This document shows positions 17,274 through 26,171 of a stretch of DNA of 64,000 nt, piece by piece. The translations under genes and the position numbers were made by a program. This DNA is from Actinomycetota bacterium. GTDB lineage: Bacteria; Actinomycetota; Actinomycetes; S36-B12; CAIYMF01. Numbering within the stretch: the stretch's first letter is position 1; every line of letters begins with the position of its first letter. The notes below the pieces were generated by a model, which saw only the letters and a program-made list of their open reading frames with translations, searched no databases and had not been told where the DNA came from. The stretch lies in contig JAPLAU010000008.1 in NCBI GenBank assembly GCA_026393115.1, positions 310,001 through 374,000 of the forward strand, given 5' to 3'.

Positions 17274-19110
17274 CGACGAAACGATCGTTGAAGTCAGTGC
17301 GGTCGCTGAGTTCCATGTACTCGATCTCATCGAGCAAGGCAGTCGCGCCGTGACGTTCGGGGAGGCTCAGTAGCACCATCTTCGCGCCTTCGCCGGCAAC
17401 GTTTCCGGCGCTCACAATGCGCAGCACCGGAAGCGCCGGAACCAGTCCGATGCGGATGGCGCTGCGTGCCGACAAGTACGTCCCGAACGATCCGGCGAGC
17501 AACACCTGCTGCACATCGGATTCTTTGGCGCCGAACTCTTCAAGCAGCAAACGCCAGCCGGTACTGATGGCCGCCTTCGCGAACTGCAACTCGCGCACAT
17601 CGCGCTGCGTCAACACCACCGGATCGCCCCCCGACTCAACTGCGGTCGCCAATTCAAAGCGGCGCTCGCCGTCGACTTCCGTGAATCGTGCAGCAAGTTC
17701 GGGTCGCGCATCAGCGATCGACTCGGGTGGCAGAAACCGCCCCGACGTATCGATGAGACCAACGCGCACCAACTCGGCCACAGCATCGACCAGCCCTGAG
17801 CCGCACAATCCCACCGGTGCGACTTCGCCAATTACTCCGCACTTAATGCCGTCGTCGGTGATGGCTACCGTTTCGATAGCACCAGGTGCGGCACGCATTC
17901 CGTTGCGAATCGATGCCGCCTCGAAGGCGGGGCCTGCTGGTGCCGCAGTCGCCATGATGCGTTCGCCGTCGCCCACAACGATCTCGCAGTTGGTGCCCAC
18001 GTCGATGAACAGCCGTAGCCGCTTGTCACGATCCATGCCCGACGCCAATGCCCCCGCGATGATGTCTCCGCCCACGTAGGCGCCGAGGGCGGGAAGTACG
18101 GCTGCGCGTGCGCTCGGGTGCAGATGCAGCCCGAGGTCAGTGGCCCGCAGACCTGAATAGCTTGCGCTCGCCATGATGAATGGCGCGACACCCAGCGGTT
18201 CGGGGTCGATACCCAACGCCAACTGCACCATCGTGGCGTTACCGGCGAGTGTTACTTCGTACACTGCCGCCGGATCGACGCCACCTTCCTCGCACACCTC
18301 AGCGGCGAGTTCGGCAAGAGTCTCGTGGGCTAACGACTGAAGGCGAGGCAGCGCTTCGGGATCGAGCATCGTCGCGCTGATGCGACTGATGACATCGGCA
18401 CCGAATGGCTGCTGCTTGTTGAGCATGGAGCGAACCGCAACCGGGGTTCCGGTCGTGATGTCCATGAGCGTCGCCACGACGGTGGTCGTGCCGAGGTCGA
18501 TCGCGATTCCGTGCGCCGTTGACGTGGTGTCGCCGGCTTCGATTCCGATGAGGTCCTCGTCGACGACAACGACGGTGACCTTCCACTGTGCCGCGCGCAG
18601 CTCACGTCCGAGCGTGGCAAGCACTCGGGGCTCAACGCGCAGCTCGAGATCGTCAACGGCATCGAGAACTCGCACGACGTCAGTGCGCTGATCAGTGAGC
18701 GTCGGCTCTTCTAGTTCGATGTACCGCTTCTGAACGGCCGGACGCAAGATTACCTGCCGACCGACACCGACAGTTGCAGCCTTGGGGCGCGTCGTCAGGG
18801 GTGGCACCTCGATACGCAGGTCGCCGTTGGCCGTGGCCAAGCACGCGAGCCGCCACCCATCGCGTACTCGCTCCTCGCCCAGAGCGCGCACGTCAAGACG
18901 CGACACCGGAATCGATCCGTCGAGCACGCGAATTCCACACTTCTTGCACGTGCCATGACCACCGCACGTTGAATCAATGGCGATTCCATTCCAACTGGCA
19001 GCGTCGAAAACCGACACTCCAGTTGGAACGCGTACCGACTTGGCCGCAGGTTCGAACGAAAGTGTCACTCGCGACGGTGCCGCTGCGTCGTCGGCAGGTG
19101 CGTCGGTCAT
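17248..19110 (-). CDS. RACE-type reductive activator of corrinoid protein (2Fe-2S, ASKHA ATPase)
   Basis: A 620-residue protein of the RACE group (DUF4445/COG3894), which reduces inactive Co(II) corrinoid back to Co(I) with ATP. The N-terminus is a plant-type [2Fe-2S] domain with Cys at 49, 55, 58 and 90. A middle linker region leads to a C-terminal ASKHA-like domain with GIAIDLGTTTVVATLMD, LAGNATMVQLALGI, FIDVGTNCEIVVGD and LAGSFGTYLSARSA. Methanogen RamA has instead a C-terminal ferredoxin with two [4Fe-4S] clusters. ATG 19110 forms a 4-base overlap with the methyltransferase gene. Its presence shows that the corrinoid protein encoded in the same operon is expected to undergo adventitious oxidation. 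Confidence 0.92.
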   Translation of the reverse strand: MTDAPADDAAAPSRVTLSFEPAAKSVRVPTGVSVFDAASWNGIAIDSTCGGHGTCKKCGIRVLDGSIPVSRLDVRALGEERVRDGWRLACLATANGDLRIEVPPLTTRPKAATVGVGRQVILRPAVQKRYIELEEPTLTDQRTDVVRVLDAVDDLELRVEPRVLATLGRELRAAQWKVTVVVVDEDLIGIEAGDTTSTAHGIAIDLGTTTVVATLMDITTGTPVAVRSMLNKQQPFGADVISRISATMLDPEALPRLQSLAHETLAELAAEVCEEGGVDPAAVYEVTLAGNATMVQLALGIDPEPLGVAPFIMASASYSGLRATDLGLHLHPSARAAVLPALGAYVGGDIIAGALASGMDRDKRLRLFIDVGTNCEIVVGDGERIMATAAPAGPAFEAASIRNGMRAAPGAIETVAITDDGIKCGVIGEVAPVGLCGSGLVDAVAELVRVGLIDTSGRFLPPESIADARPELAARFTEVDGERRFELATAVESGGDPVVLTQRDVRELQFAKAAISTGWRLLLEEFGAKESDVQQVLLAGSFGTYLSARSAIRIGLVPALPVLRIVSAGNVAGEGAKMVLLSLPERHGATALLDEIEYMELSDRTDFNDRFVDELAFPSS

Positions 19111-19970
19111 GCGGTGCCCGCGGCTTGACGTGCGCGGTGTGCGGCGATCCAGCTGGCGCCCCACTCGTCATTGCCGAGCATCAAGTCGCCCGCGCGCACG
19201 GAGCGCACCATCTGCTCGGTGCGGCAGTCCATAATCGCGCTGGTGAGACCAACGGTCATGGCCATGGGCAGGAACACCGAACCGATGGTGTGCCGGTCGG
19301 GCATGCCGAACGAGACGTTTGAAGCACCGAGAGTCATGTTCAGTCCGAACTCGTCGCGAATGAGGCGAATGGTTTCGAGTGTCTTGAACACGAGAGTCGA
19401 GTCGGCACCGATCGGCATTGCCAGCGGGTCAATCACGATGTCTTCAATTGCGATGCCGTATTCCTGCGTGGCGACGGTCACGATCTTGCGCACGAGTTCT
19501 AAGCGAGCGTGCGGGTCGTCGGGAATCTCTTCCTCATCGTTGGGCAGCGCAACAACAGCTGCGCCGTAACGCTTAACGAGCGGGAGGATCTGCTCCATGC
19601 GCTCGTCTTCAGCGGTAATCGAGTTGACCAACGCCTTGCCCTGGTACACCGCGAGTCCGGCTTCGAGAGCTTCGACCACCGACGAATCGATACACAGCGG
19701 AAGGTCAGTGAGACTCTGGGCAAGAATCACCGACTTCGCCAGCATGTCGGCTTCGTCGACGAGCGGCGCACCCATATTGATGTCAAGCATCGTCGCGCCA
19801 CCAGCAACCTGGCTCAGCACATCGGCCTTAACGGAACTGAGGTCACCTGCGCGAAGCTCGTCTTGAAACTTCTTGCGGCCGGTGGGGTTGATGCGCTCAC
19901 CGATGATGCAGAACGGCTGGTCGTGACCGATCGTCACAGTGCGGGTCGCGGAACTCACAACGGTGTGCAT
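19107..19970 (-). CDS. Methyl-THF:corrinoid protein methyltransferase (pterin-binding domain)
   Basis: A 287-residue pterin-binding TIM-barrel protein of the MtgA/AcsE type, moving methyl groups between a corrinoid protein and THF. Features are FCIIGERINPTGRKKF at the start, MLDINMGAPLVDEA, PLCIDSS, GKALVNSITAEDERM and NMTLGASNVSFGMPDR, matching the pterin-binding family and also seen in MetH. In this operon it should accept methyl from the corrinoid protein to give 5-methyl-THF, as MtgA does in glycine betaine demethylation of Desulfitobacterium. It overlaps the RACE gene by 4 bases and follows metF after a 32-base gap. Confidence 0.93.
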   Translation of the reverse strand: MHTVVSSATRTVTIGHDQPFCIIGERINPTGRKKFQDELRAGDLSSVKADVLSQVAGGATMLDINMGAPLVDEADMLAKSVILAQSLTDLPLCIDSSVVEALEAGLAVYQGKALVNSITAEDERMEQILPLVKRYGAAVVALPNDEEEIPDDPHARLELVRKIVTVATQEYGIAIEDIVIDPLAMPIGADSTLVFKTLETIRLIRDEFGLNMTLGASNVSFGMPDRHTIGSVFLPMAMTVGLTSAIMDCRTEQMVRSVRAGDLMLGNDEWGASWIAAHRARQAAGTA

Positions 19971-20002
19971 GGTTCTCCTTGTAACAGCGGGTGGTGCGTG
20001 GA

Positions 20003-20899
20003 CTAGGGGCGCAAACCAAGATCGCCGACGAGGCGAGCAAGTGATCCGTCGTGTCGGAAGTCGGTGATGTGCAGACCGGCGACTCCGCGCAGCGACAGCG
20101 CATGCTGCGCAATTTCACGAGTCACTTGGTACGACTCTTCAGCGGGGTTCGCTGCTGAAGCAACGCGACGACGAATGTCGTCGGGAACATCGATGCCAGG
20201 CACGTTGTCATGCATGAACGTCAGTGCTCGCGCCGATTTGGTGAGGCACACCGTCGGAAGAAGCGCTGTGGGCACATCAATGCCTTCAGCAACGCAGCCA
20301 GTGATGAACTTCTCCAGTCGGTCGGGGTAGTAGCAAATCTGAAGTTGCAGGAAGCGAGCTCCCTCGTTGCTCTTGAGAGCCGCCCGCTTCACGCGATAGT
20401 CAAGTGGCGGTGCACTCGGATTCTCGACTGCGCCGATGAACAGACGGGGCGGATTAGCAATGGGACGTCCGGAAAGGTAACGACCTTCGGCCAGGCCCCT
20501 CGCCACTCGAATCAACTGAGGGCTGTCAAGATCGAAGACGCGGCGCGCCTCGGGTTCGTCTCCCGCGGTGACGTCGTCACCGGTGAGTGCGCAGATGTTT
20601 TCGACACCAAAGAGAGCTGCGCCCATGATGTCGGCCTGCTGCGCAATGCGATTACGGTCGCGGCAGACCACTTGCAAGATCGGCTCCGCCCCGAGCGTTG
20701 CCAAAGCGATGGCAATCGACACGTTGGACGCATGCGCGTGGGCTGCCGGATTGTCGGTGGCATTGATCGCGTCGACATACGGAAGAAGTGGGTCGAGTTT
20801 TGAGCGAACGGCGTCGAGTCCACCGCCATCAATCGACGGAAACTCAGCGGTGACGATGTGTCGCTCGCGTGACTCGACCAACTCCGAGAGGCGACTCAT
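20003..20899 (-). CDS. metF: Methylenetetrahydrofolate reductase, MetF type
   Basis: A 298-residue MetF-family flavoprotein barrel acting on methylene-THF and methyl-THF. Visible features are ERHIVTAEFPSIDGGG with the catalytic Glu, VDAINATDNPAAHAHASN, LQVVCRDRNR and ENICALTGDD, followed by LQLQICYYPDRLEKF. It overlaps the MetV-like gene by 4 bases. A MetF with a MetV partner is the arrangement known from acetogens and some other bacteria. Here, beside a methyl-forming corrinoid system, oxidation of methyl-THF to methylene-THF is the more likely direction. The electron acceptor is not evident. Confidence 0.93.
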   Translation of the reverse strand: MSRLSELVESRERHIVTAEFPSIDGGGLDAVRSKLDPLLPYVDAINATDNPAAHAHASNVSIAIALATLGAEPILQVVCRDRNRIAQQADIMGAALFGVENICALTGDDVTAGDEPEARRVFDLDSPQLIRVARGLAEGRYLSGRPIANPPRLFIGAVENPSAPPLDYRVKRAALKSNEGARFLQLQICYYPDRLEKFITGCVAEGIDVPTALLPTVCLTKSARALTFMHDNVPGIDVPDDIRRRVASAANPAEESYQVTREIAQHALSLRGVAGLHITDFRHDGSLARLVGDLGLRP

Positions 20900-21354
20900 G
20901 GCAGCGGGTTCCGTTCATGGAATCCGGCATCGAGAGAGTCAATGTCGTCGACTTCGCCGAGCGATGACTCGACCGTGAGGTCAGGAGAGTAGGTCGCGCC
21001 ATCCCAACCGAGCGGTGTTTGTCGGTCGCGACCCGAGAATAGGTTGCTCCACGAAGCGGTACCGCGCAGTCGGTTATCGACCGGCGGACGCAAGTGGTCG
21101 AACTCGCGCTCCCATGCGTTCGGGTTGATGACCGATCGCGAACGCCGTTCCGCGACGGTCCAGACGCATTCCATCTCTGGCGTCACTTCACAATGACCGT
21201 CTTCGCGCACCCCGCCGCACGGACCATTGCGCAGCGTCTTGGGACACGTCATCGGGCACGTCATTCCGGTGGAATGCAGCACGCATTGCCCACACATGCG
21301 GCAGTCCCACACGCGGCCCTTGACCGCGTGCTCGACGATCGGAAGAAGACGCAT
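20896..21354 (-). CDS. MetV-like cysteine-rich methylenetetrahydrofolate reductase subunit
   Basis: A 152-residue protein with the methylenetetrahydrofolate reductase C-terminal (MetV) domain. Cys residues at about 18, 21, 24, 33, 37, 46, 55 and 63 form the family's metal/cluster-binding pattern (WDCRMCGQC, TCPMTCPKTLRNGPCGG). The remaining C-terminal half contains conserved-looking WEREFDHLRPP and TASWSNLFSGRD. It overlaps metF by 4 bases and begins 2 bases after the corrinoid protein gene. In acetogens MetV connects MetF to its electron partners. The same role is inferred here. Confidence 0.88.
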   Translation of the reverse strand: MRLLPIVEHAVKGRVWDCRMCGQCVLHSTGMTCPMTCPKTLRNGPCGGVREDGHCEVTPEMECVWTVAERRSRSVINPNAWEREFDHLRPPVDNRLRGTASWSNLFSGRDRQTPLGWDGATYSPDLTVESSLGEVDDIDSLDAGFHERNPLP

Positions 21355-21356
21355 GG

Positions 21357-22022
21357 TCAGACGGAGGCTCGTGCGCGCTTCGCTGCCAAGAGGTCCTTGG
21401 CCCGGCGAACCGCTGTTGCCGCGTCGGCCGCGTAGCCGTCAGCACCACACACGTCGGCGTACTCCTGCGTGACAGGTGCACCGCCCACCATGATGATCAC
21501 CTTGTCGCGCAAGCCGGCCTTCTCGATGGCATTGATGTTGGCCTTGAACATCGGCATCGTGGTGGTGAGGAACGCAGACATTCCAACGATGTCGGGCTTG
21601 TGCTCTTCAATCGCGGCGATGAACTTGTCGGGCGGAACCTGAACCCCGAGATCGATCACGGTGAAGCCTGCGCCCTCAAGCATGATGTTGACGAGGTTCT
21701 TACCGATGTCGTGCACATCGCCCTTGACGGTGCCCATGAGGAAGGTGCCAACGCTCTCGGCACCGGTCGCTGCGAGCAAGGGCCTGAGCACCTCAAGTGC
21801 ACCGGCCATCGCGCGTCCGGCGATCAGCATCTCGGGCACGAACCAGTCGCCGCGCTCGAACCGGGCGCCGACCTCTTCCAATGACGGAATGAGAGCATCG
21901 AAGAGCAGTTGGCTCGGCGTGAGTCCGTCGGCGAGTCCCTGATTGGTCAACTCCAGCACTGCCGGAGCGTTTCCAATCATCGTCTCGTCGTACAGGGCCT
22001 TGAGGATCTCGTCGTGCGTCAT
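21357..22022 (-). CDS. Methyl-carrying corrinoid protein (MtgC/MtbC-like)
   Basis: A 221-residue B12-binding protein with a helical cap domain (about 1-88) and a Rossmann-like cobalamin domain. The DVHDIGKN motif starts near residue 102, with His104 as the lower cobalt ligand. GTVKGDVHD, IDLGVQVPPDKF and the C-terminal GGAPVT segment are typical. The upper cap contains FVPEMLIAGRAM, usual for methyltransferase corrinoid proteins. It should receive the methyl group from the MttB-family enzyme encoded divergently and hand it to the pterin-binding methyltransferase. The start overlaps the iclR stop by 4 bases. Confidence 0.95.
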   Translation of the reverse strand: MTHDEILKALYDETMIGNAPAVLELTNQGLADGLTPSQLLFDALIPSLEEVGARFERGDWFVPEMLIAGRAMAGALEVLRPLLAATGAESVGTFLMGTVKGDVHDIGKNLVNIMLEGAGFTVIDLGVQVPPDKFIAAIEEHKPDIVGMSAFLTTTMPMFKANINAIEKAGLRDKVIIMVGGAPVTQEYADVCGADGYAADAATAVRRAKDLLAAKRARASV

Positions 22023-22819
22023 GCGGCACCGGCCTTTCTGGGGGAAGAAAGCCGGTCGGTGGTCGAGCCGGCGGTGGACGTGAGTTGAGCGGACAGGTTA
22101 CGTGCCTCGGCGACAAGTGAAGTGCCAATGCGATGTATTTCAGCAGAAGTGATGCGCGTATCTGGTCCTGAAACTGAGAGTGCGGCGACGGCGCGCCCGT
22201 CAACGAGTACCGGCGCCGCGATCGCGATGAGGCCTTCTTCAAGTTCACCGTCGGCAATGGCGTAGCCGCGATCACGGGTTAGGCGCAGATCGGAGTCGAG
22301 TTCGTCGCGAGTCGTGATGGTGCGCGCCGTGAGCCGGCTCAGGCGCCCCGTCGGAAGTGGGTGACCGAAGGCGAGCACGGCCTTTCCGAGTGCCGAGCAG
22401 TGGAAGGGTACCTCGCGATCGACCCAATTGATGGCCCCGAGCATGAACCGCGGATCGACCTGATCAATTTGCACCACGCCGTGGGGCGACGTGACGGCAA
22501 CGTTGATGGTTTCGCCAGTGGCCGCACCCAGACGCTCAAGCGCGGGACGAGCCAGCAATCGCAGTCGGTCATCGTCAGAATGTGCACGGGCGAACTTCGT
22601 CAGCACCGGGCCAGGCTCGGCAGCGCCCTCATCAGTGCGGCCGATGAGTCCGCCTCGCTCAAGGCTGGCGAGCAGACGAGACACCGTGCTCTTGGGCAGG
22701 CCCGTGTCGAGAACGAGTTCGGTGAAAGGAACAGGGGACTCAGAACTGACGATGCGCGCCAACAGATCGGCAGCGCGGTCGACGGCACGCGCTCCGGTTG
22801 CTGTGCTTGAGGCGGTCAC
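22019..22819 (-). CDS. IclR-family transcriptional regulator
   Basis: A 266-residue IclR-family regulator: N-terminal winged helix (about residues 12-75, with TGLPKSTVSRLLASLERGGLI) and a C-terminal effector domain containing HCSALGKAVLAF and GYAIADGELEEGLIAIAAPV. GTG at 22819 is preceded by GGAGGT. It is the first gene of the corrinoid/methyl-THF operon and is divergent from mttB. A perfect inverted repeat in the shared gap fits its operator, so it probably controls both operons and senses a methylamine or betaine-related compound. Confidence 0.92.
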   Translation of the reverse strand: MTASSTATGARAVDRAADLLARIVSSESPVPFTELVLDTGLPKSTVSRLLASLERGGLIGRTDEGAAEPGPVLTKFARAHSDDDRLRLLARPALERLGAATGETINVAVTSPHGVVQIDQVDPRFMLGAINWVDREVPFHCSALGKAVLAFGHPLPTGRLSRLTARTITTRDELDSDLRLTRDRGYAIADGELEEGLIAIAAPVLVDGRAVAALSVSGPDTRITSAEIHRIGTSLVAEARNLSAQLTSTAGSTTDRLSSPRKAGAA

Positions 22820-22893
22820 CGGACCTCCGAGGGGAGGGCAGACGTGATGTCTGCGTTATATGTCTGCTTCTGCATCTGCGTTTGATTCAAACT

Positions 22894-22920
22894 GTTTCAC
22901 CATATGGAACCACTGTTCCA
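22894..22920. promoter_or_regulatory. IclR-type operator in the divergent promoter region
   Basis: A perfect inverted repeat TGGAAC-CACT-GTTCCA lies at 22905-22920, overlapped on its left by a second half-site GTTTC (22894-22898) facing the GGAAC. A further GTTCCA occurs at 22966-22971, directly before the mttB start. IclR-family operators commonly contain TGGAA...TTCCA arms, which matches. The site sits centrally between iclR and mttB. Confidence 0.7.
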
Positions 22921-22972
22921 CGCTTGAGTGTAGGATCCCTCTCACCAGCGGTCAAGCGAAGGGACGTTCCAC

Positions 22973-24412
22973 GTGTTCATCAACACCATGCCCCGGTACG
23001 AGATCCTCTCCCAAGATGCGATGGCGGTGCTGGAAAAGGGCTGGCGGCGACTCGTCAGCGAGATCGGCATTGAGTTCCTCAAGCCCGAAGCGCTCGACCT
23101 CTTCCGTGCGGCTGGAATGAAGGTTGAGGGCGACAACGTCTTCCTCGATCCCGACTTCATCCTTGAGCAGGTTGCGAAGGCGCCGCGCGAGTTCGACATG
23201 CAGGCGCGCAACCACGAGAACGATGTGCACATCGGTGGCGACCACATGGTGTTCTCGAGCGTTTACGGACCGCCATTTGTCCAACGCAATGGTGTGCGAC
23301 GCGAGGCAACGCTGACCGACTACCGCAACTTCGCGATGCTCGCACAGTCATTCGAAGCAATCGACAGTGTCGGCGGGGTCGTGTGCGAGCCCAATGATTC
23401 GCCGCTCGACTCTCGTCACCTCGACATGCTCTACGCGACCTTGACCCTCACCGACAAGATCTTCCAGGGCAATGTCGTCACGGGTGGCAACGCTCGTGAC
23501 ACCATCGCCATGAGTGAGATCGTCTTCGGCGGTCGCGACTCGATCGAAGCGAAGCCGGCAAGCATTTCGTTGATTAACTGCAATTCGCCGCTGCGCTGGG
23601 ACGACCGCATGCTCGACTCGCAGTTCGAGTACACCGCCGCCAACCAGCCCGTCATCCTCACACCGTTCCTGTTGATGGGCGCCATGTCGCCAGTGTCGAT
23701 TCCTGCAGCCCTCGTGCAGCAGATTGCCGAGGCGCTCAGCGGAATTGCGTTGTCGCAGCTCATTCGCCCTGGTGCACCCGTGGTCTTCGGATCATTCCTG
23801 TCGAACATCGACATGCAGTCGGGCTCGCCGCAGTTCGGAACTCCCGAGTCAGCCATCGGACTGCTGTGCACCGGCCAGATCGCACGCCGCTTCGGACTGC
23901 CATTCCGCACGGGTGGTGGCCTCAACTCATCACAAAGCCCCGATGCGCAGTCGGCCTACGAGTCGCTCATGACCATGCTGCCAACGTTCCTCGCCGGAAC
24001 CAACTTCGTGATGCACTCAGCGGGCTGGCTTGAGGGCGGACTCGTTGCCGGTTACGAGAAGTACGCCATCGACGTTCAGGTACTTGAGAGCTTGATTCGC
24101 GAGTTCACTCCGCTCGAGATCACCGAGGAGTCACTCGCTTTCGGCGCCCACGAAGAGGTTGGTCACGGCGGTCACTTCCTCGGCGCTGCTCACACAATGG
24201 AACGCTTCCGTACCTGCTTCTACCGCCCATTCCTGTCGAGCTCGGATAACTACGAGCGATGGACTCGACTCGGTGCGCGGGATACCGCCACTCGAGCTGG
24301 CGAGATCGTCGACAAGAAGCTTGAGGAGTATGAAGCTCCTGCGATTGACGAGACGATTCGCGAGGAACTCGAGGACTTCGTGATTCGCCGTCGGGCCGAA
24401 CTGGGCGACTAG
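22973..24412 (+). CDS. MttB-family methyltransferase, non-pyrrolysine; probable glycine betaine:corrinoid methyltransferase
   Basis: A 479-residue member of the MttB/trimethylamine methyltransferase superfamily. The frame has no in-frame amber codon, so this is a non-pyrrolysine member, like MtgB (glycine betaine) or MtpB/MtqB (proline betaine). Family segments include [38 protein letters not shown] and [18 protein letters not shown], and a C-terminal [23 protein letters not shown] 22973 is chosen because GAAGGGA lies 8 bases upstream; ATG 22988 is possible. It heads the operon with betA, betB and proVWX and faces the corrinoid/MtgA operon. Glycine betaine is the most likely methyl donor from this context. 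Confidence 0.88.
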   Translation: MFINTMPRYEILSQDAMAVLEKGWRRLVSEIGIEFLKPEALDLFRAAGMKVEGDNVFLDPDFILEQVAKAPREFDMQARNHENDVHIGGDHMVFSSVYGPPFVQRNGVRREATLTDYRNFAMLAQSFEAIDSVGGVVCEPNDSPLDSRHLDMLYATLTLTDKIFQGNVVTGGNARDTIAMSEIVFGGRDSIEAKPASISLINCNSPLRWDDRMLDSQFEYTAANQPVILTPFLLMGAMSPVSIPAALVQQIAEALSGIALSQLIRPGAPVVFGSFLSNIDMQSGSPQFGTPESAIGLLCTGQIARRFGLPFRTGGGLNSSQSPDAQSAYESLMTMLPTFLAGTNFVMHSAGWLEGGLVAGYEKYAIDVQVLESLIREFTPLEITEESLAFGAHEEVGHGGHFLGAAHTMERFRTCFYRPFLSSSDNYERWTRLGARDTATRAGEIVDKKLEEYEAPAIDETIREELEDFVIRRRAELGD

Positions 24413-24494
24413 CTCGGTCGATCGTGTGAATCCCGCGCGGCGGAACCCTCTCGTGCCTCAGGATGGGGACGGGCGACCGGAGGAGAGGGCACGC

Positions 24495-26171
24495 ATGACG
24501 GACTCGTACGACGTGATCATCGTCGGAGGTGGCTCGGCGGGATGCGCTCTCGCGAACCGACTTTCGGCTGATCCGTCAACCTCCGTGCTGGTGATCGAAG
24601 CTGGTCGCAAAGACTGGAAAGCCGACGTTTACGTGCACATGCCGGCGGCGCTGACCTTCCCGATCGGCAATCCCCTGTACGACTGGATGTACTCCACCGA
24701 TCCCGAGCCCTTCATGAACGACCGCCGTGTTACCGCCGGTCGCGGAAAGATTCTGGGTGGTTCGAGCAGCATCAACGGAATGATCTTCCAGCGTGGCAAC
24801 CCGCTCGATTACGAGCGTTGGGCCGCCGACCCTGGCATGCAGGAGTGGGATTACGCGCACTGCCTTCCGTACTTCAAGAAGATGGAGAACTGCCTCGCGG
24901 GCGAAGACCCGTGGCGCGGTGGCAGTGGACCGCTGGAAGTTGAGCGCGCCCCGGTGCGTAACCCGCTGTTCGGCGCTTTCTTCAACGCTGTGCAGCAGGC
25001 GGGATATCCGCTGACGCCCGACGTCAACGGATATCGCCAGGAAGGCTTCGCGGCGTTTGATCAGAACCTGCGCAATGGACGGCGACTGTCAGCAGCGCGT
25101 GCGTACTTGCATCCGGTACTGCACCGACGCAATCTCACGGTGCGCACCAGTACCCAAGTGGCGCGCGTGGTGTTCGACCGAACGCGCGCTGTGGGTGTCG
25201 AGGTACTCGGCCGTGGTGGCTCGCTCGAACGCATCAATGCCGGTGAAGTGATTCTCAGTGGTGGTGCGTTCAACTCACCGGCACTGCTGCAGTTTTCAGG
25301 GGTTGGTGATGCCGCGCACCTCGAGTCAGTTGGCGTGAAGCCGATACACCACTTGCCTGGTGTTGGAGCCAATCTCCAGGATCACCTTGAGGTGTACGTG
25401 CAACACGCGTGTACTCAGCCGGTATCTCTCAACCCGAGTTTGGCGATGTGGAAGCGACCCATCATCGGCGCACAGTGGTTGTTCCTGCGTTCTGGTCCTG
25501 GCGCGTCGAACCACTTTGAAGGCGGCGGATTCGCGCGCAGTAATGACGAGGTTGCCTACCCCAACCTCATGTTCCACTTCCTACCCATCGCGGTGCGCTA
25601 CGACGGAACAGCGCCAACGGGCGGGCACGGATACCAGGTGCACATCGGTCCGATGTACTCCGATGCACGCGGTCGCGTGCGCATCACCTCACCTGATCCG
25701 ACGACCGCCCCAAGCATTGCCTTCAACTACCTGAGCACCGATCAAGACCGTCGCGAATGGGTTGAAGCAGTGAAGGTCGCTCGCGACATTCTGAGCCAGC
25801 ACGCCTTCGCCGAATTCAGTGGTGGTGAAATCTCTCCCGGATCTGAGGTCAGCACTGACGAACAGGTTCTGGAATGGGTGCGACGCGACGGTGAGACGGC
25901 GTACCACCCGTCATGTACCTGTCGAATGGGAACCGACGACATGTCAGTCATCGACCCCGCAACCATGCGTGTTCATGGTCTAGACGGAGTCCGCGTGGTC
26001 GATGCATCCGTGTTCCCATACATCACGAACGCGAATCTGTACGCGCCCACAATGATGGTGGCCGAGAAGGCCGCCGACATCATTCTCGGACGCGCACCGA
26101 TTCCGGCGGAACGACGTGAGTTCTACCGACATGCAACGGGTATGCCCCTCGAGGAGGCTGTTGATGCCTGA
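24495..26171 (+). CDS. betA: GMC-family choline dehydrogenase
   Basis: A 558-residue FAD-dependent GMC oxidoreductase oxidising choline to betaine aldehyde, acting at the membrane or with a quinone. The FAD motif [18 protein letters not shown] is at the start, the GMC signature [15 protein letters not shown] at about residues 78-92, [16 protein letters not shown] in the middle, and the C-terminal [11 protein letters not shown] (catalytic His) and [19 protein letters not shown] segments. ATG 24495 follows AGGAGAGG. It overlaps betB by 8 bases. Other GMC alcohol dehydrogenases are similar, but the betaine aldehyde dehydrogenase downstream supports choline. Confidence 0.9.
   Translation: MTDSYDVIIVGGGSAGCALANRLSADPSTSVLVIEAGRKDWKADVYVHMPAALTFPIGNPLYDWMYSTDPEPFMNDRRVTAGRGKILGGSSSINGMIFQRGNPLDYERWAADPGMQEWDYAHCLPYFKKMENCLAGEDPWRGGSGPLEVERAPVRNPLFGAFFNAVQQAGYPLTPDVNGYRQEGFAAFDQNLRNGRRLSAARAYLHPVLHRRNLTVRTSTQVARVVFDRTRAVGVEVLGRGGSLERINAGEVILSGGAFNSPALLQFSGVGDAAHLESVGVKPIHHLPGVGANLQDHLEVYVQHACTQPVSLNPSLAMWKRPIIGAQWLFLRSGPGASNHFEGGGFARSNDEVAYPNLMFHFLPIAVRYDGTAPTGGHGYQVHIGPMYSDARGRVRITSPDPTTAPSIAFNYLSTDQDRREWVEAVKVARDILSQHAFAEFSGGEISPGSEVSTDEQVLEWVRRDGETAYHPSCTCRMGTDDMSVIDPATMRVHGLDGVRVVDASVFPYITNANLYAPTMMVAEKAADIILGRAPIPAERREFYRHATGMPLEEAVDA

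Noticed and set aside
22973-24412. Pyrrolysine-containing MttB
   Set aside because: No in-frame TAG codon in the whole gene and no pyl genes in the window.
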